64,000 nucleotides of DNA, taken from Sphaerisporangium sp. TRM90804. Lineage in GTDB: Bacteria > Actinomycetota > Actinomycetes > Streptosporangiales > Streptosporangiaceae. A model generated the notes under the pieces. The model saw only the letters and a list, made by a program, of their open reading frames with translations, made no database searches and had not been told where the DNA came from. Below, piece by piece: positions 16,310 through 23,565 of this stretch. How positions within the stretch are numbered: position 1 is the first letter of the stretch; every line of letters starts with the position of its first letter. Location of the stretch: assembly GCF_029846175.1 (NCBI RefSeq), contig NZ_JARWAC010000014.1, positions 62,001-126,000 of the forward strand, written 5' to 3'. The position numbers were made by a program, and so were the translations under genes.

Positions 16310-17323
16310 ATGTCGCGGCCGATTTCGGTGCTGGACGTTGGAGGCACCCACCTGCGCTGGGCGACGTGGAGCCGCGGCGACGGGCTCGGGCCGGTCGGCC
16401 GAGCGCCGACGCCGAGCCTGGCCAACGGACTGCTCTCGCCGGTGGACGAGCTGCGGGCGCGGCTGGTCGCGATGATGGCGCGGGCCGTGCCGGAAGGCGG
16501 TGTGGCCGGGGTCTCCTTCGGCGCCGCCCTGGACCATCGCTCGGGGACCGTCTACGCGTCGGCCCCGCTGTGGGGATCCTGCACCCGCCCGTTCGACCTG
16601 CTCGGCGCACTGTCGGCCGCCCGGCCGGACGTCCGCTGGCACGTCGTCAACGACGTGACCGCGGCCCTGCTGCACCTGGCGGCCGGCCTGGCCGGCGAGC
16701 GGTGCCGCAAGGTGCTGCTCGTCACCGTCAGCACGGGGATCGCCTGCCGGGTGCTCGACCGCCGCAGCGGCGAGATCCCCGTGGACGGCTGCGGCCTGCA
16801 GGGGGAGATCGGGCACCTGCCCGGCGGGGTGTCGATGGCCGGACGCCCGGTCGACCTGCGCTGCGAGTGCGGCGAGATGAACCACGTCTCGTCGTTCTCC
16901 TCCGGGCCCGGCATCCGGCGGCTCGCCCGGGTCCGGCGCGAGCGAGACCCGGACGGCTGGCGGGGTTGCGGGCTCGACGTCCAGGGGCCGTTCGAGGAGT
17001 CCCTGGCGAGCGCGCTCGACGCCGGTGATCCCGTGGCCGAGGACGTCCTCCGGATGGGCACGCGGCCGGTAGCCGACGTCGTGCGCACCGCGATGTGCCT
17101 GGACCCCGAGCTGGATCTCGTGGCCTTCACCGGAGGCGTGGTGCACGCGCTGGGCGCCCACTACCGCAGGGAACTGCTCCGCCACCTCAGCGCTCGCGGA
17201 CTGTACCTGACCAGCACGCTGGCCCCTGACTGGGTGCGGGACCGCGTGCTCGTCTGCGGGCGAGGGCAGGCGGACTGCCTGGTCGGGGCGGGGCTCGCGG
17301 CCGAGCTGGCGGCCGGGTCGTGA
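16310..17323 (+). CDS. ROK-family kinase, candidate C7-cyclitol kinase
   Basis: The 337-residue kinase has an ASKHA/ROK fold: N-terminal phosphate loop VLDVGGTHLRWATW, VSFGAALDHRSGTVYASAPLWG, NDVTAALLHLAAGLAG, and the ROK zinc-type motif EIGHLPGG followed by DLRCECGEMNHVSSFSSG. Glucokinase relatives ValC and AcbM phosphorylate valiolone-type cyclitols, so a cyclitol is the likely substrate here. ATG 16310 has GGGAGGGGAG before it. It opens a four-gene operon whose members overlap by 1-4 bases, so expression is translationally coupled with the two dehydrogenases and the epimerase. Confidence 0.85.
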   Translation: MSRPISVLDVGGTHLRWATWSRGDGLGPVGRAPTPSLANGLLSPVDELRARLVAMMARAVPEGGVAGVSFGAALDHRSGTVYASAPLWGSCTRPFDLLGALSAARPDVRWHVVNDVTAALLHLAAGLAGERCRKVLLVTVSTGIACRVLDRRSGEIPVDGCGLQGEIGHLPGGVSMAGRPVDLRCECGEMNHVSSFSSGPGIRRLARVRRERDPDGWRGCGLDVQGPFEESLASALDAGDPVAEDVLRMGTRPVADVVRTAMCLDPELDLVAFTGGVVHALGAHYRRELLRHLSARGLYLTSTLAPDWVRDRVLVCGRGQADCLVGAGLAAELAAGS

Positions 17324-18441
17324 CGGCCGCCCACCGCGCGATCGTCCGGACCGCAGGCACGGTCGCGCTCGGCACCCGGCCCACGGCCGAGCCGGGCCCC
17401 GGCGAGCTGAGCCTCGAGGTGGTGGTGGCGGGGCTGTGCGGCACCGACATCCAGATGCTGCGCGGGCTGCGGGACGACGGGGCCGCCGTGATCGGCCACG
17501 AAGGGCTGGCGCGGGTCGTGGCCGCGGGCCCCGGCGCGCCGTTCACGCCGGGCACCCCCGTGCTGGTCAACCCGACCCACCCGGCCGACCCCTCGTTCCT
17601 GCTCGGCCACAACGTGGACGGGCTGCTCCAGGAACGGGTGATCGTGCCCGCCACCGCCGTCGAGGGCGGCATGGTGCTTCCCCTGGGTGCGCCGGAGACC
17701 CCCGAGGACGCGCTCACCGCGCTGCTGGAGCCGCTGGCCGTCGTGCACTACGCGCTGGAGATCCACCGCCGGTTCGCCCCGGCCACGCTGCTGGTCGTCG
17801 GGGACGGGACCGTGGGGCACCTCGCCGTCCGCGCCGCGCGTCACCTGCTGGGCCCGGTGCGCGTCGTGCACGCGCACCACACCCCGGCGGGCCTGGCGTG
17901 GAGCCGGGGCGGCACGCCCGCGGCGGATCTGACGCTGCTTGCCGAGGACCTCGGCTCACTGCCCCCGGCGGGGGGAACGGTCTGCGTGCTGCTCGCGACG
18001 CCCCGTGACGCCACGCTGCCGCTGCTGGAGCGGGTGCTCGGGCTGGGGGAGGACACGCTGGTGGTGGACATGGTGGGCGGCCTGCCGCCCGGCGCGAGGA
18101 CGCCGCTGCTGCCGGGCGTCGACCTGGCCGCGGTCCGCGCGGCGAACTGCGGCGGGATCCCGGCCGTGCCCGTCGTGGCCGAGGCGACCACCCCCGCGGG
18201 GAGCCGCGTCGTGCTCTACGGGCACCGCGGAGTGGCGAACCGGCATCTGAGGGCCGCGGCCAGGGAGTTGACGGCCTTCCCGGGGCGCTACCGCGCGCTG
18301 CTGACCCACGAGACCGACCTCGCCGGCGCGGTGGGCGTCCTGCGTGCCCTGGCCGGTTCGTCCGGCCGGGTGATCGAGGGCAGGCGGCTCGTCAAGCTGG
18401 CCGTCCGTATCGGCGCGTCTGAGACCTGGAGGAATCGGTGA
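17320..18441 (+). CDS. Zinc-type (medium-chain) alcohol/cyclitol dehydrogenase
   Basis: The 373-residue MDR-superfamily protein has catalytic-zinc residues in CGTDIQML, GHEGLARV and LLEPLAVV. Its NAD(P) fold starts at LLVVGDGTVGHLAVRAARH. The structural-zinc four-Cys lobe is not evident, as in several aminocyclitol dehydrogenases (NeoA/BtrE-type) and threonine-dehydrogenase-like members. The probable role is oxidation or reduction of a ring hydroxyl on the C7-cyclitol (phosphate). The GTG start overlaps the kinase stop as GTGA. The substrate is inferred from the operon only. Confidence 0.78.
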   Translation: MTAAHRAIVRTAGTVALGTRPTAEPGPGELSLEVVVAGLCGTDIQMLRGLRDDGAAVIGHEGLARVVAAGPGAPFTPGTPVLVNPTHPADPSFLLGHNVDGLLQERVIVPATAVEGGMVLPLGAPETPEDALTALLEPLAVVHYALEIHRRFAPATLLVVGDGTVGHLAVRAARHLLGPVRVVHAHHTPAGLAWSRGGTPAADLTLLAEDLGSLPPAGGTVCVLLATPRDATLPLLERVLGLGEDTLVVDMVGGLPPGARTPLLPGVDLAAVRAANCGGIPAVPVVAEATTPAGSRVVLYGHRGVANRHLRAAARELTAFPGRYRALLTHETDLAGAVGVLRALAGSSGRVIEGRRLVKLAVRIGASETWRNR

Positions 18442-19208
18442 TGGGGGACAACCCGGGAGGGGCGCTGAGTGGGCGCCGGGCTCTGGTCGTGGGAGGGTCG
18501 GCCGGGATCGGCCGGGCGGTCGCGCAGGCGTGGGCCGCGGCGGGCGCCGAGGTGGTGGTGTGCAGCCGCACGGAACCGGGCGGGCCGGGAGCGGGCGCCC
18601 TGGGCTGGCGGCCGGTCGACCTGACCGACGCCCGGCAGGCCCGCGCCCGCCTGACGGAGCTCGGCTCGCAGCCGCTGAGCATGGTGTGCTTCTCCGCGGT
18701 TCACTACGGAGAGCGGCGCACCCGGTTCGCCGGAATCGGCGAGGCGGAGTGGCGCCGTCAGTTCGAGGTCAACGTGGCCGGGCTCTGGCTCACCCTGGCG
18801 GCCACCCTGCCGTCGTTGCGCGACGCCGCGCCGGGCCTGCTCCTGGCGGTGTCCTCCGAGGTCGCCTTCAACGCGGGGCCGGGCCGCGCCGGGTACGCCG
18901 CCTCGAAGGCGGCGGCCAAGGCGCTGCTGGACTCGGTGGCGCGGGAGGAGGACCCGGCTCGCGTGCGCATCGTGCAGATCCTGCCCGAGGGCATGGTCGA
19001 CACCCCCGGCATCAGAAGGCGCAGGAGCGACGGCTTCGACTACAGCGCGTACATGCGTCCGGAGGCGTTCGCCCGTGTCGCGGTCCACCTGGCGGGGGCG
19101 GCCGGGCATGGCCACCACGGGGACAGCCTGGTGGTGGCCGGCGACGGGAGCTGGTGGCCGGTCGAAGACCGCCTTCCCGGCTCGCAGAGCAGGCCCCTGC
19201 CGGCATGA
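18441..19208 (+). CDS. Short-chain dehydrogenase/reductase
   Basis: The ~255-residue classical SDR has cofactor motif VVGGSAGIGRAVAQAW near the N-terminus, FSAVHYGE in the NxxG region, catalytic Ser in LAVSSEVAFN and YxxxK in YAASKAAAK. ATG 18441 overlaps the preceding stop (TGATG) and has GGAGG 8 bases upstream; GTG 18438 is an equally linked alternative. In this operon it probably reduces or oxidises the cyclitol ketone that comes from 2-epi-5-epi-valiolone. Confidence 0.8.
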   Translation: MGDNPGGALSGRRALVVGGSAGIGRAVAQAWAAAGAEVVVCSRTEPGGPGAGALGWRPVDLTDARQARARLTELGSQPLSMVCFSAVHYGERRTRFAGIGEAEWRRQFEVNVAGLWLTLAATLPSLRDAAPGLLLAVSSEVAFNAGPGRAGYAASKAAAKALLDSVAREEDPARVRIVQILPEGMVDTPGIRRRRSDGFDYSAYMRPEAFARVAVHLAGAAGHGHHGDSLVVAGDGSWWPVEDRLPGSQSRPLPA

Positions 19209-20047
19209 GCGCACGCGGCTGCGTGATCGGGCTGGCCGAGTGGCGGCTGCCGCGATCGGGTGCGGACGCCGTCCGGTACGGGGCCCGGGTCGGCGCCGAA
19301 GGGCTGCAGCTCGACTTCGGCGGCCCCGGCCGGGGCGAGTGGGCCGACGCCCCCGGCCGGGCCCGCGCGCTGCGCGAGGCGTCGGCGGCGACGGGGGTGG
19401 CGCTGCTGGCGCTGGCGGGCAACGTCCTCAACGACGTCGGCCTGGCGCCGGCGCCGGGCGGCCCGGCCGAGGCCCGGGTGCGGCGGCTGCTGGCCCGCCT
19501 GCTCGACACCGCCCGTGAGCTGGCGGTGCCGCTGGCCTTCGTGCCCAGCTTCCGGCGCGGCGCCATCAAGGGACCGGCGGCCTTCGCGCGCACGGCGCGG
19601 ACGCTGGCGTGGGCGGCGGCCGAGGCCGAGGCCCGCGGCCTCCTGCTGGCCAGTGAGAACGTGCTGCGGGTGGCCGGCGCGCGTGCGCTGGTCGAGGCCG
19701 TCGGCTCGCCGGCGTTCCGGCTCGTGCTGGACACCTTCAACCCCGTGCACGCGGGGCTCGACTGCGCGCGGCTGGTCGCCGGGACCGCTCCCTGGCTCGC
19801 CGACCAGGTGCACCTCAAGGACGGCCCGCCCCCGGTCGGGGAGACGCCGCCGCTCGGCCGGGGGAGCGGGCGCCTGGAGGCCACGCTGGCCGCGCTGGGC
19901 CGGCGCCGCGCCCGCGTCGCCGCGCTCGTCCTGGAGAACGACTACCGCGGCGGCGGGGCGGACCGGATCGCGGCCGACCTCGCCTGGGCCCGCGCCGCGG
20001 TGCTGCGGCACGGGCTGGGCCCCGGGAAGGACGCCCGCGCCCGCTGA
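19205..20047 (+). CDS. Sugar phosphate isomerase/epimerase (TIM barrel), candidate cyclitol epimerase
   Basis: The 280-residue protein has the xylose isomerase-like TIM-barrel layout: GLAEWRLP start, ALAGNVLNDVG, a Glu on the barrel (ASENVLRV), VLDTFNPVHAG with the metal-binding Asp, QVHLKDG and a final Glu in LVLENDYRG. These acidic and His residues form the divalent metal site used in 1,2-enediol or epimerisation chemistry. The validamycin pathway uses a different (VOC-type) epimerase, ValD, so this could be a replacement for the epimerisation step. Its ATG overlaps the SDR stop by ATGA. It ends the cyclitol operon. Confidence 0.75.
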   Translation: MSARGCVIGLAEWRLPRSGADAVRYGARVGAEGLQLDFGGPGRGEWADAPGRARALREASAATGVALLALAGNVLNDVGLAPAPGGPAEARVRRLLARLLDTARELAVPLAFVPSFRRGAIKGPAAFARTARTLAWAAAEAEARGLLLASENVLRVAGARALVEAVGSPAFRLVLDTFNPVHAGLDCARLVAGTAPWLADQVHLKDGPPPVGETPPLGRGSGRLEATLAALGRRRARVAALVLENDYRGGGADRIAADLAWARAAVLRHGLGPGKDARAR

Positions 20048-20331
20048 ACGCCCGGCGGTGAAAGCGCGACGGCGCACCGGCGCAATACGCCACAAGACGT
20101 ACCGGCGGGACTTCGGTCGGTCATCGTTCTTTCGACGCCGTGAAATATTAATATCGGGACCGGTGATCTATCCCGGCGGCCCGGTGACTCCTTCACTGGC
20201 TGATTCGGTATGGCTCTGTCAGAATGGGTGTCAAGTGGATAACGGGAGTGCGGCCTTTCCGTGTGGCGAGCAGCGAGGGGCGGCGGCTCCAGTTTCGAAG
20301 GCGACGATATCGATGAGAGGAGCTCTTCGAA
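20048..20331. promoter_or_regulatory. Leader and promoter region of the SARP gene
   Basis: This is a 284-base gap without a gene. It includes an A/T-rich island with the palindrome ATATTAATAT (about 20147-20156), unusual in this GC-rich setting, and GAGAGGAG at 20315-20322 as the SARP ribosome site. No clear -35/-10 pair was found. Confidence 0.35.
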
Positions 20332-21165
20332 TTGGAGGTCAAAGTTCTTGGACCGCTCACAGCCCGGCAGAATAAAATGGATATTCTCCCCAGCGCCCAC
20401 AAGCCGCGGCAGATTTTCGCGCTTCTGGCGCTGAACGGGAACAACATCGTGCCCGTTCACATCCTCATCGAGGAGATCTGGGGAGAACGCCCGCCGCGCA
20501 GTGCGGGGACCACGCTGCAGACCTACATCCTGCAACTGCGCAAGAAACTCGCGGACGCGCTGGGCGAGGGCGCCTGGCGCGGGCCCAAGGACGTGCTCGT
20601 CACACGCAACGGCGGATATCTGCTCAACGTGCCTCCGGGCGCCTGCGACACCGACGACTTCGACAGGTTGTGCCGGCGGGCGAGAAGCGCCTCGGACGCC
20701 TTCGACGCCTACCGGTTGTTCAACCAGGCGCTCGCGCTCTGGCGCGGGCCCGCGCTCGTGGACGTGCCGGTCGGGCGGACGCTGGAGCGTGAGGTGGTGC
20801 GCCTGGAGGAGACCAAGATGAAGGCGCTGCACGAGCGCAACGAGGTCGGACTGCGCCTGGGCCTGCACATCGAGCTGCTCAGCGAGCTGGCCTCGCTGAG
20901 CAGGCACAACCCGATGAACGAGAACCTGCACGCCCAGTGCATCGTGGCGTTCTACCGGGCGGGGCGCACCTTCGACGCCCTGGAGACCTACCAGCGGCTG
21001 CGCCGCACCATGGTCGAGGAGCTGGGCCTGGAGCCGTCGGTGCGGCTGCGCAGGCTCCAGCAGGCCGTGCTCACCGCCTCGCCGGAACTGGAGCCCCCCG
21101 AGACCAGGATGCCGCCGGCGCGGCACATCAGGCGCGGCGCGTCCCCGAGGTCGAGGTACTCCTAG
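20332..21165 (+). CDS. SARP-family pathway activator
   Basis: The 277-residue regulator has a winged-helix OmpR-type DNA-binding domain (residues ~1-95; VKVLGPLTAR...RQIFALLALNGNNIVPVHILIEEIWGERPP, LQTYILQLRKKL) and a bacterial transcriptional activator (BTAD) domain (~100-255), with no ATPase or TPR extension. This is the short ActII-ORF4/DnrI type that activates single biosynthetic clusters by binding heptamer direct repeats. Two candidate repeat sites occur at 5831-5872 and 16210-16227. The start is TTG 20332, with GAGAGGAG nine bases before; no ATG fits better. It marks the likely right border of the cluster. Confidence 0.88.
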   Translation: MEVKVLGPLTARQNKMDILPSAHKPRQIFALLALNGNNIVPVHILIEEIWGERPPRSAGTTLQTYILQLRKKLADALGEGAWRGPKDVLVTRNGGYLLNVPPGACDTDDFDRLCRRARSASDAFDAYRLFNQALALWRGPALVDVPVGRTLEREVVRLEETKMKALHERNEVGLRLGLHIELLSELASLSRHNPMNENLHAQCIVAFYRAGRTFDALETYQRLRRTMVEELGLEPSVRLRRLQQAVLTASPELEPPETRMPPARHIRRGASPRSRYS

Positions 21166-21170
21166 CCCCC

Positions 21171-21211
21171 GGCCGCCGGCCCGTCCCGCCGCGGTGGGGC
21201 CGGGCCGGCCG
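21171..21211. terminator. Possible terminator between SARP and CGNR genes
   Basis: The GC-rich segment between the convergent genes contains imperfect complementary arms built from GGCCGCCGGCCC and GGGCCGGGCCGGCC. The pairing is not clean, so confidence is low. Confidence 0.35.
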
Positions 21212-21212
21212 G

Positions 21213-21728
21213 TCAGCGTTCCCGTGCGGCTCTGGCCCGCTGCTGATGGCGGCGGGCCTTCATCCTGTTGCCGCAGGCGGTCATGGAGCACCAGCGGGCG
21301 CTGTTGGCCTTGCTGCGGTCGACCAGGAACAACCGGCACTCGTCGTTGGCGCACGGCCTCAGGCGGCCGGGCGCGGTCTCGGCCAGGGCCGACCAGGCGA
21401 GGATCGCCCGTACGGAGAGTGCGCGGCCGGCGGGGACCTCCAGCGTCCAGCGGACGCCGTCGCGGGTGACGGCCGGGACGCGCGTGACGTCCCGCAGGGC
21501 CGGTTCCAGGGCCTCGGCCGGCTCGTCCCCGCGCACGACGGCCTGAAGGGTCCGCCGGACCGCGAGCAGGGCCTTGAGCTCCTCGTCGGTCCCGTCGCCG
21601 CCCACGCCGGCCAGCCAGGCGCGGGCCTGGGCGGGGTCGGCGAACCGGTCGGCGGCGGCGCCGTCGACCACGGGGGTGCTGTTGAGGATCTCCAGCAGGA
21701 AGTCCTCGTCGGGTATGTCCGCGGCCAT
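21213..21728 (-). CDS. CGNR zinc-finger regulator
   Basis: The ~171-residue protein has an N-terminal ABATE-type stress domain (ILNSTPVVDGAAADRFADPAQARAWL, LLAVRRTLQAVV) and a C-terminal CGNR zinc finger: CANDECRLFLVDRSKANSARWCSMTACGNRMKARRH. The four Cys residues bind zinc. These proteins are small DNA-binding regulators. ATG 21728 was chosen because of AGGAG at the right distance. The divergent neighbour is an alpha/beta hydrolase with an inverted repeat in the 79-base gap, so the hydrolase is its probable target. Confidence 0.85.
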   Translation of the reverse strand: MAADIPDEDFLLEILNSTPVVDGAAADRFADPAQARAWLAGVGGDGTDEELKALLAVRRTLQAVVRGDEPAEALEPALRDVTRVPAVTRDGVRWTLEVPAGRALSVRAILAWSALAETAPGRLRPCANDECRLFLVDRSKANSARWCSMTACGNRMKARRHQQRARAARER

Positions 21729-21762
21729 CTTCACTCCTAACCCCTTCAATGCCCTTGACAGG

Positions 21763-21798
21763 TTACATCAGGCGCTGCTTGGCTGATGCTAACCAGAT
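21763..21798. promoter_or_regulatory. Inverted repeat between CGNR gene and hydrolase gene
   Basis: GGTTACATCAGGC and GCTGATGCTAACC form an imperfect palindrome with an 8-10 base centre. It lies in the divergent promoter and is a candidate operator for the CGNR protein. Confidence 0.45.
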
Positions 21799-21807
21799 AA
21801 ATCAAGC

Positions 21808-22686
21808 ATGGGGGTTAGTGACGTGACCGTCCACCACCGTTACGCCGACGTGCGGGGTCACCGGCTGTTCTACCGGGAGGCCGGAGACCCGGGCGCACCG
21901 GCCGTCGTGCTGCTGCACGGCTTCCCGACCAGCTCGTTCATGTTCCGTCATCTCATCCCGGCGCTCGCCGACCGCTACCACGTGATCGCGCCCGACCATC
22001 TCGGCTTCGGCCTGTCGGACGCCCCGCCGGTCGGCGAGTTCGACTACGGCTTCGACGCGCTGGCCGACCTCACCGCGGCGCTGCTGGCCCGGCTCGGGGT
22101 CGGCGAGTACGCCGTCTACGTCCAGGACTACGGCGCGCCGGTGGGCTGGCGGCTCGCCCTGAACGACCCGGACGCGATCACGGCGATCGTGACCCAGAAC
22201 GGCAACGGGTACGAGGCCGGGTTCGTCGAGGACTTCTGGGAGCCGGTCTGGGCCTACGGGAAGGACCAGAACCCGCGGACCGAGGCGGCGGTCCGCGCGG
22301 CGTTGGGCGTCGAGGCCATCAGGTGGCAGTACCTGCACGGAGTGCCGGACCCGAGCCTGGTCAGCCCCGACACCTGGCACCACGACCACGCGCTCGTCTC
22401 CCGGCCCGGCAACGACCTGGTACAGCTCAAGCTGTTCGCCGACTACCCCTCCAACCTCCCGCTCTACCCCCGGCTCCACGAGTACCTGCGCGCGCGCCGG
22501 GTGCCGCTGCTGGCCGTCTGGGGTCGCAACGACGAGATCTTCGGCCCGGCCGGAGCCCGCGCGTTCGCCGTCGACCAGCCGGACGCCGAGATCCGGCTGG
22601 TCGACGGCGGCCACTTCCTGCTCGAAAGCGCCCTGGACGAGGTCGTGGGCCATACGCGCGCCTTCCTCGGCAGGGTCCTGGCATGA
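21808..22686 (+). CDS. Alpha/beta-hydrolase, haloalkane dehalogenase/epoxide hydrolase type
   Basis: The 292-residue alpha/beta-hydrolase has the oxyanion-hole motif LLHGFPTSS, a nucleophile elbow with Asp (VYVQDYGAPVGW), a cap region (~130-220), a third acid near AVWGRNDEIFG and catalytic His in VDGGHFLLES. An Asp nucleophile means ester-intermediate chemistry of the epoxide hydrolase/haloalkane dehalogenase branch, not Ser esterase. It is divergent from the CGNR gene. ATG 21808 is weakly supported; GTG 21823 with GGGGG upstream is a possible start. The substrate is unknown. Confidence 0.8.
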   Translation: MGVSDVTVHHRYADVRGHRLFYREAGDPGAPAVVLLHGFPTSSFMFRHLIPALADRYHVIAPDHLGFGLSDAPPVGEFDYGFDALADLTAALLARLGVGEYAVYVQDYGAPVGWRLALNDPDAITAIVTQNGNGYEAGFVEDFWEPVWAYGKDQNPRTEAAVRAALGVEAIRWQYLHGVPDPSLVSPDTWHHDHALVSRPGNDLVQLKLFADYPSNLPLYPRLHEYLRARRVPLLAVWGRNDEIFGPAGARAFAVDQPDAEIRLVDGGHFLLESALDEVVGHTRAFLGRVLA

Positions 22687-22741
22687 CCGCGACCCGGCCG
22701 GCGTCACCCGCGGCGCGCGGGCCGACTCGGCAAGCGCCCCC

Positions 22742-23359
22742 TCAGACGACCGGAGGGGACGTCCGCCGGCGCCGGGTCACCAGCGAGATGACGCCCGCGC
22801 CCGCCAGCGCGCCCACGGCGAGCGGGAGCGCGATGGTCAGGGCCGGGGACGGGCCGGCCGCGGCCGCCGGCGTGGCGGCCGGGGAGGGACGGGCGGCGGG
22901 CGGCGTGGCCGGTGGCCGCTCGGGCAGCCCGAGCGCGACCAGCGTCGCCTTCAGCAGCGCCGGGGCCGCGTACCAGCCGGAGCGCTCCACGCCCTCCTGC
23001 GCGGCCGTGTGGACGGCCAGGCGCGGCGTCGCGTACGGGTAGACGTCCTGGACGACCTCCAGGCCGTCGCCCGTCCAGGGCACGTGCCACGCGATGCGGT
23101 ACCGGGGGCCCAGGTCGCCCTCGGGGCGCTCCTTCGCGAGCGTGCCGGGGTACTCCTCGAAGAGCGCGAGGTGGATTCCCGAGGCTTCGCGCAGCGGGTC
23201 CAGGAACGGCGACCGGCCCTCGCGGTCCGGTCGCACGTCGACGGCTCCCGCCAGCCCGGGCCCGGAGACCGTCGCGCGGTCCGGGCCCTTCGCCCAGGCG
23301 GGCCCGCCCATCAGGATCGCGGCGAGCAGGACGGCCAGTACCGTGATCGTTCGGCGCAT
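22742..23359 (-). CDS. Secreted, membrane-anchored protein of unknown function
   Basis: The ~205-residue protein has a Sec signal peptide (MRRTITVLAVLLAAILMGGPAWA, cleavage after AWA) and a globular part of ~110 residues with a WHVPWTGDGLEVVQDVYPYA stretch. An Ala/Pro-rich linker (~145-170) and a C-terminal helix (ALTIALPLAVGALAGAGVISLV) ending in RRRR follow. The topology is an outside-facing domain anchored at the C-terminus. I do not recognise the domain. It is convergent with the hydrolase and is the only gene of its unit. ATG 23359 has a G-rich site just upstream. Confidence 0.75.
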   Translation of the reverse strand: MRRTITVLAVLLAAILMGGPAWAKGPDRATVSGPGLAGAVDVRPDREGRSPFLDPLREASGIHLALFEEYPGTLAKERPEGDLGPRYRIAWHVPWTGDGLEVVQDVYPYATPRLAVHTAAQEGVERSGWYAAPALLKATLVALGLPERPPATPPAARPSPAATPAAAAGPSPALTIALPLAVGALAGAGVISLVTRRRRTSPPVV

Positions 23360-23565
23360 GCCCCCATTACCGGAGAAGCGCGCAGAAGGTTTCGCGGAAC
23401 GCGCGGCCCGGACGACGACGCCGGCCGCCGGTGAGACCGAGGTGCTCGGAGGACGGCCGGCTTGGGAGCCGGTCCCCTCGCGACCGCAGGCGGGACGCCT
23501 TGACGCGGACGTGGAGGGCCGCCCGGGCGGCTCCGGGCGGGGCGGGCCCGCCCGGAGCGTGGGTG

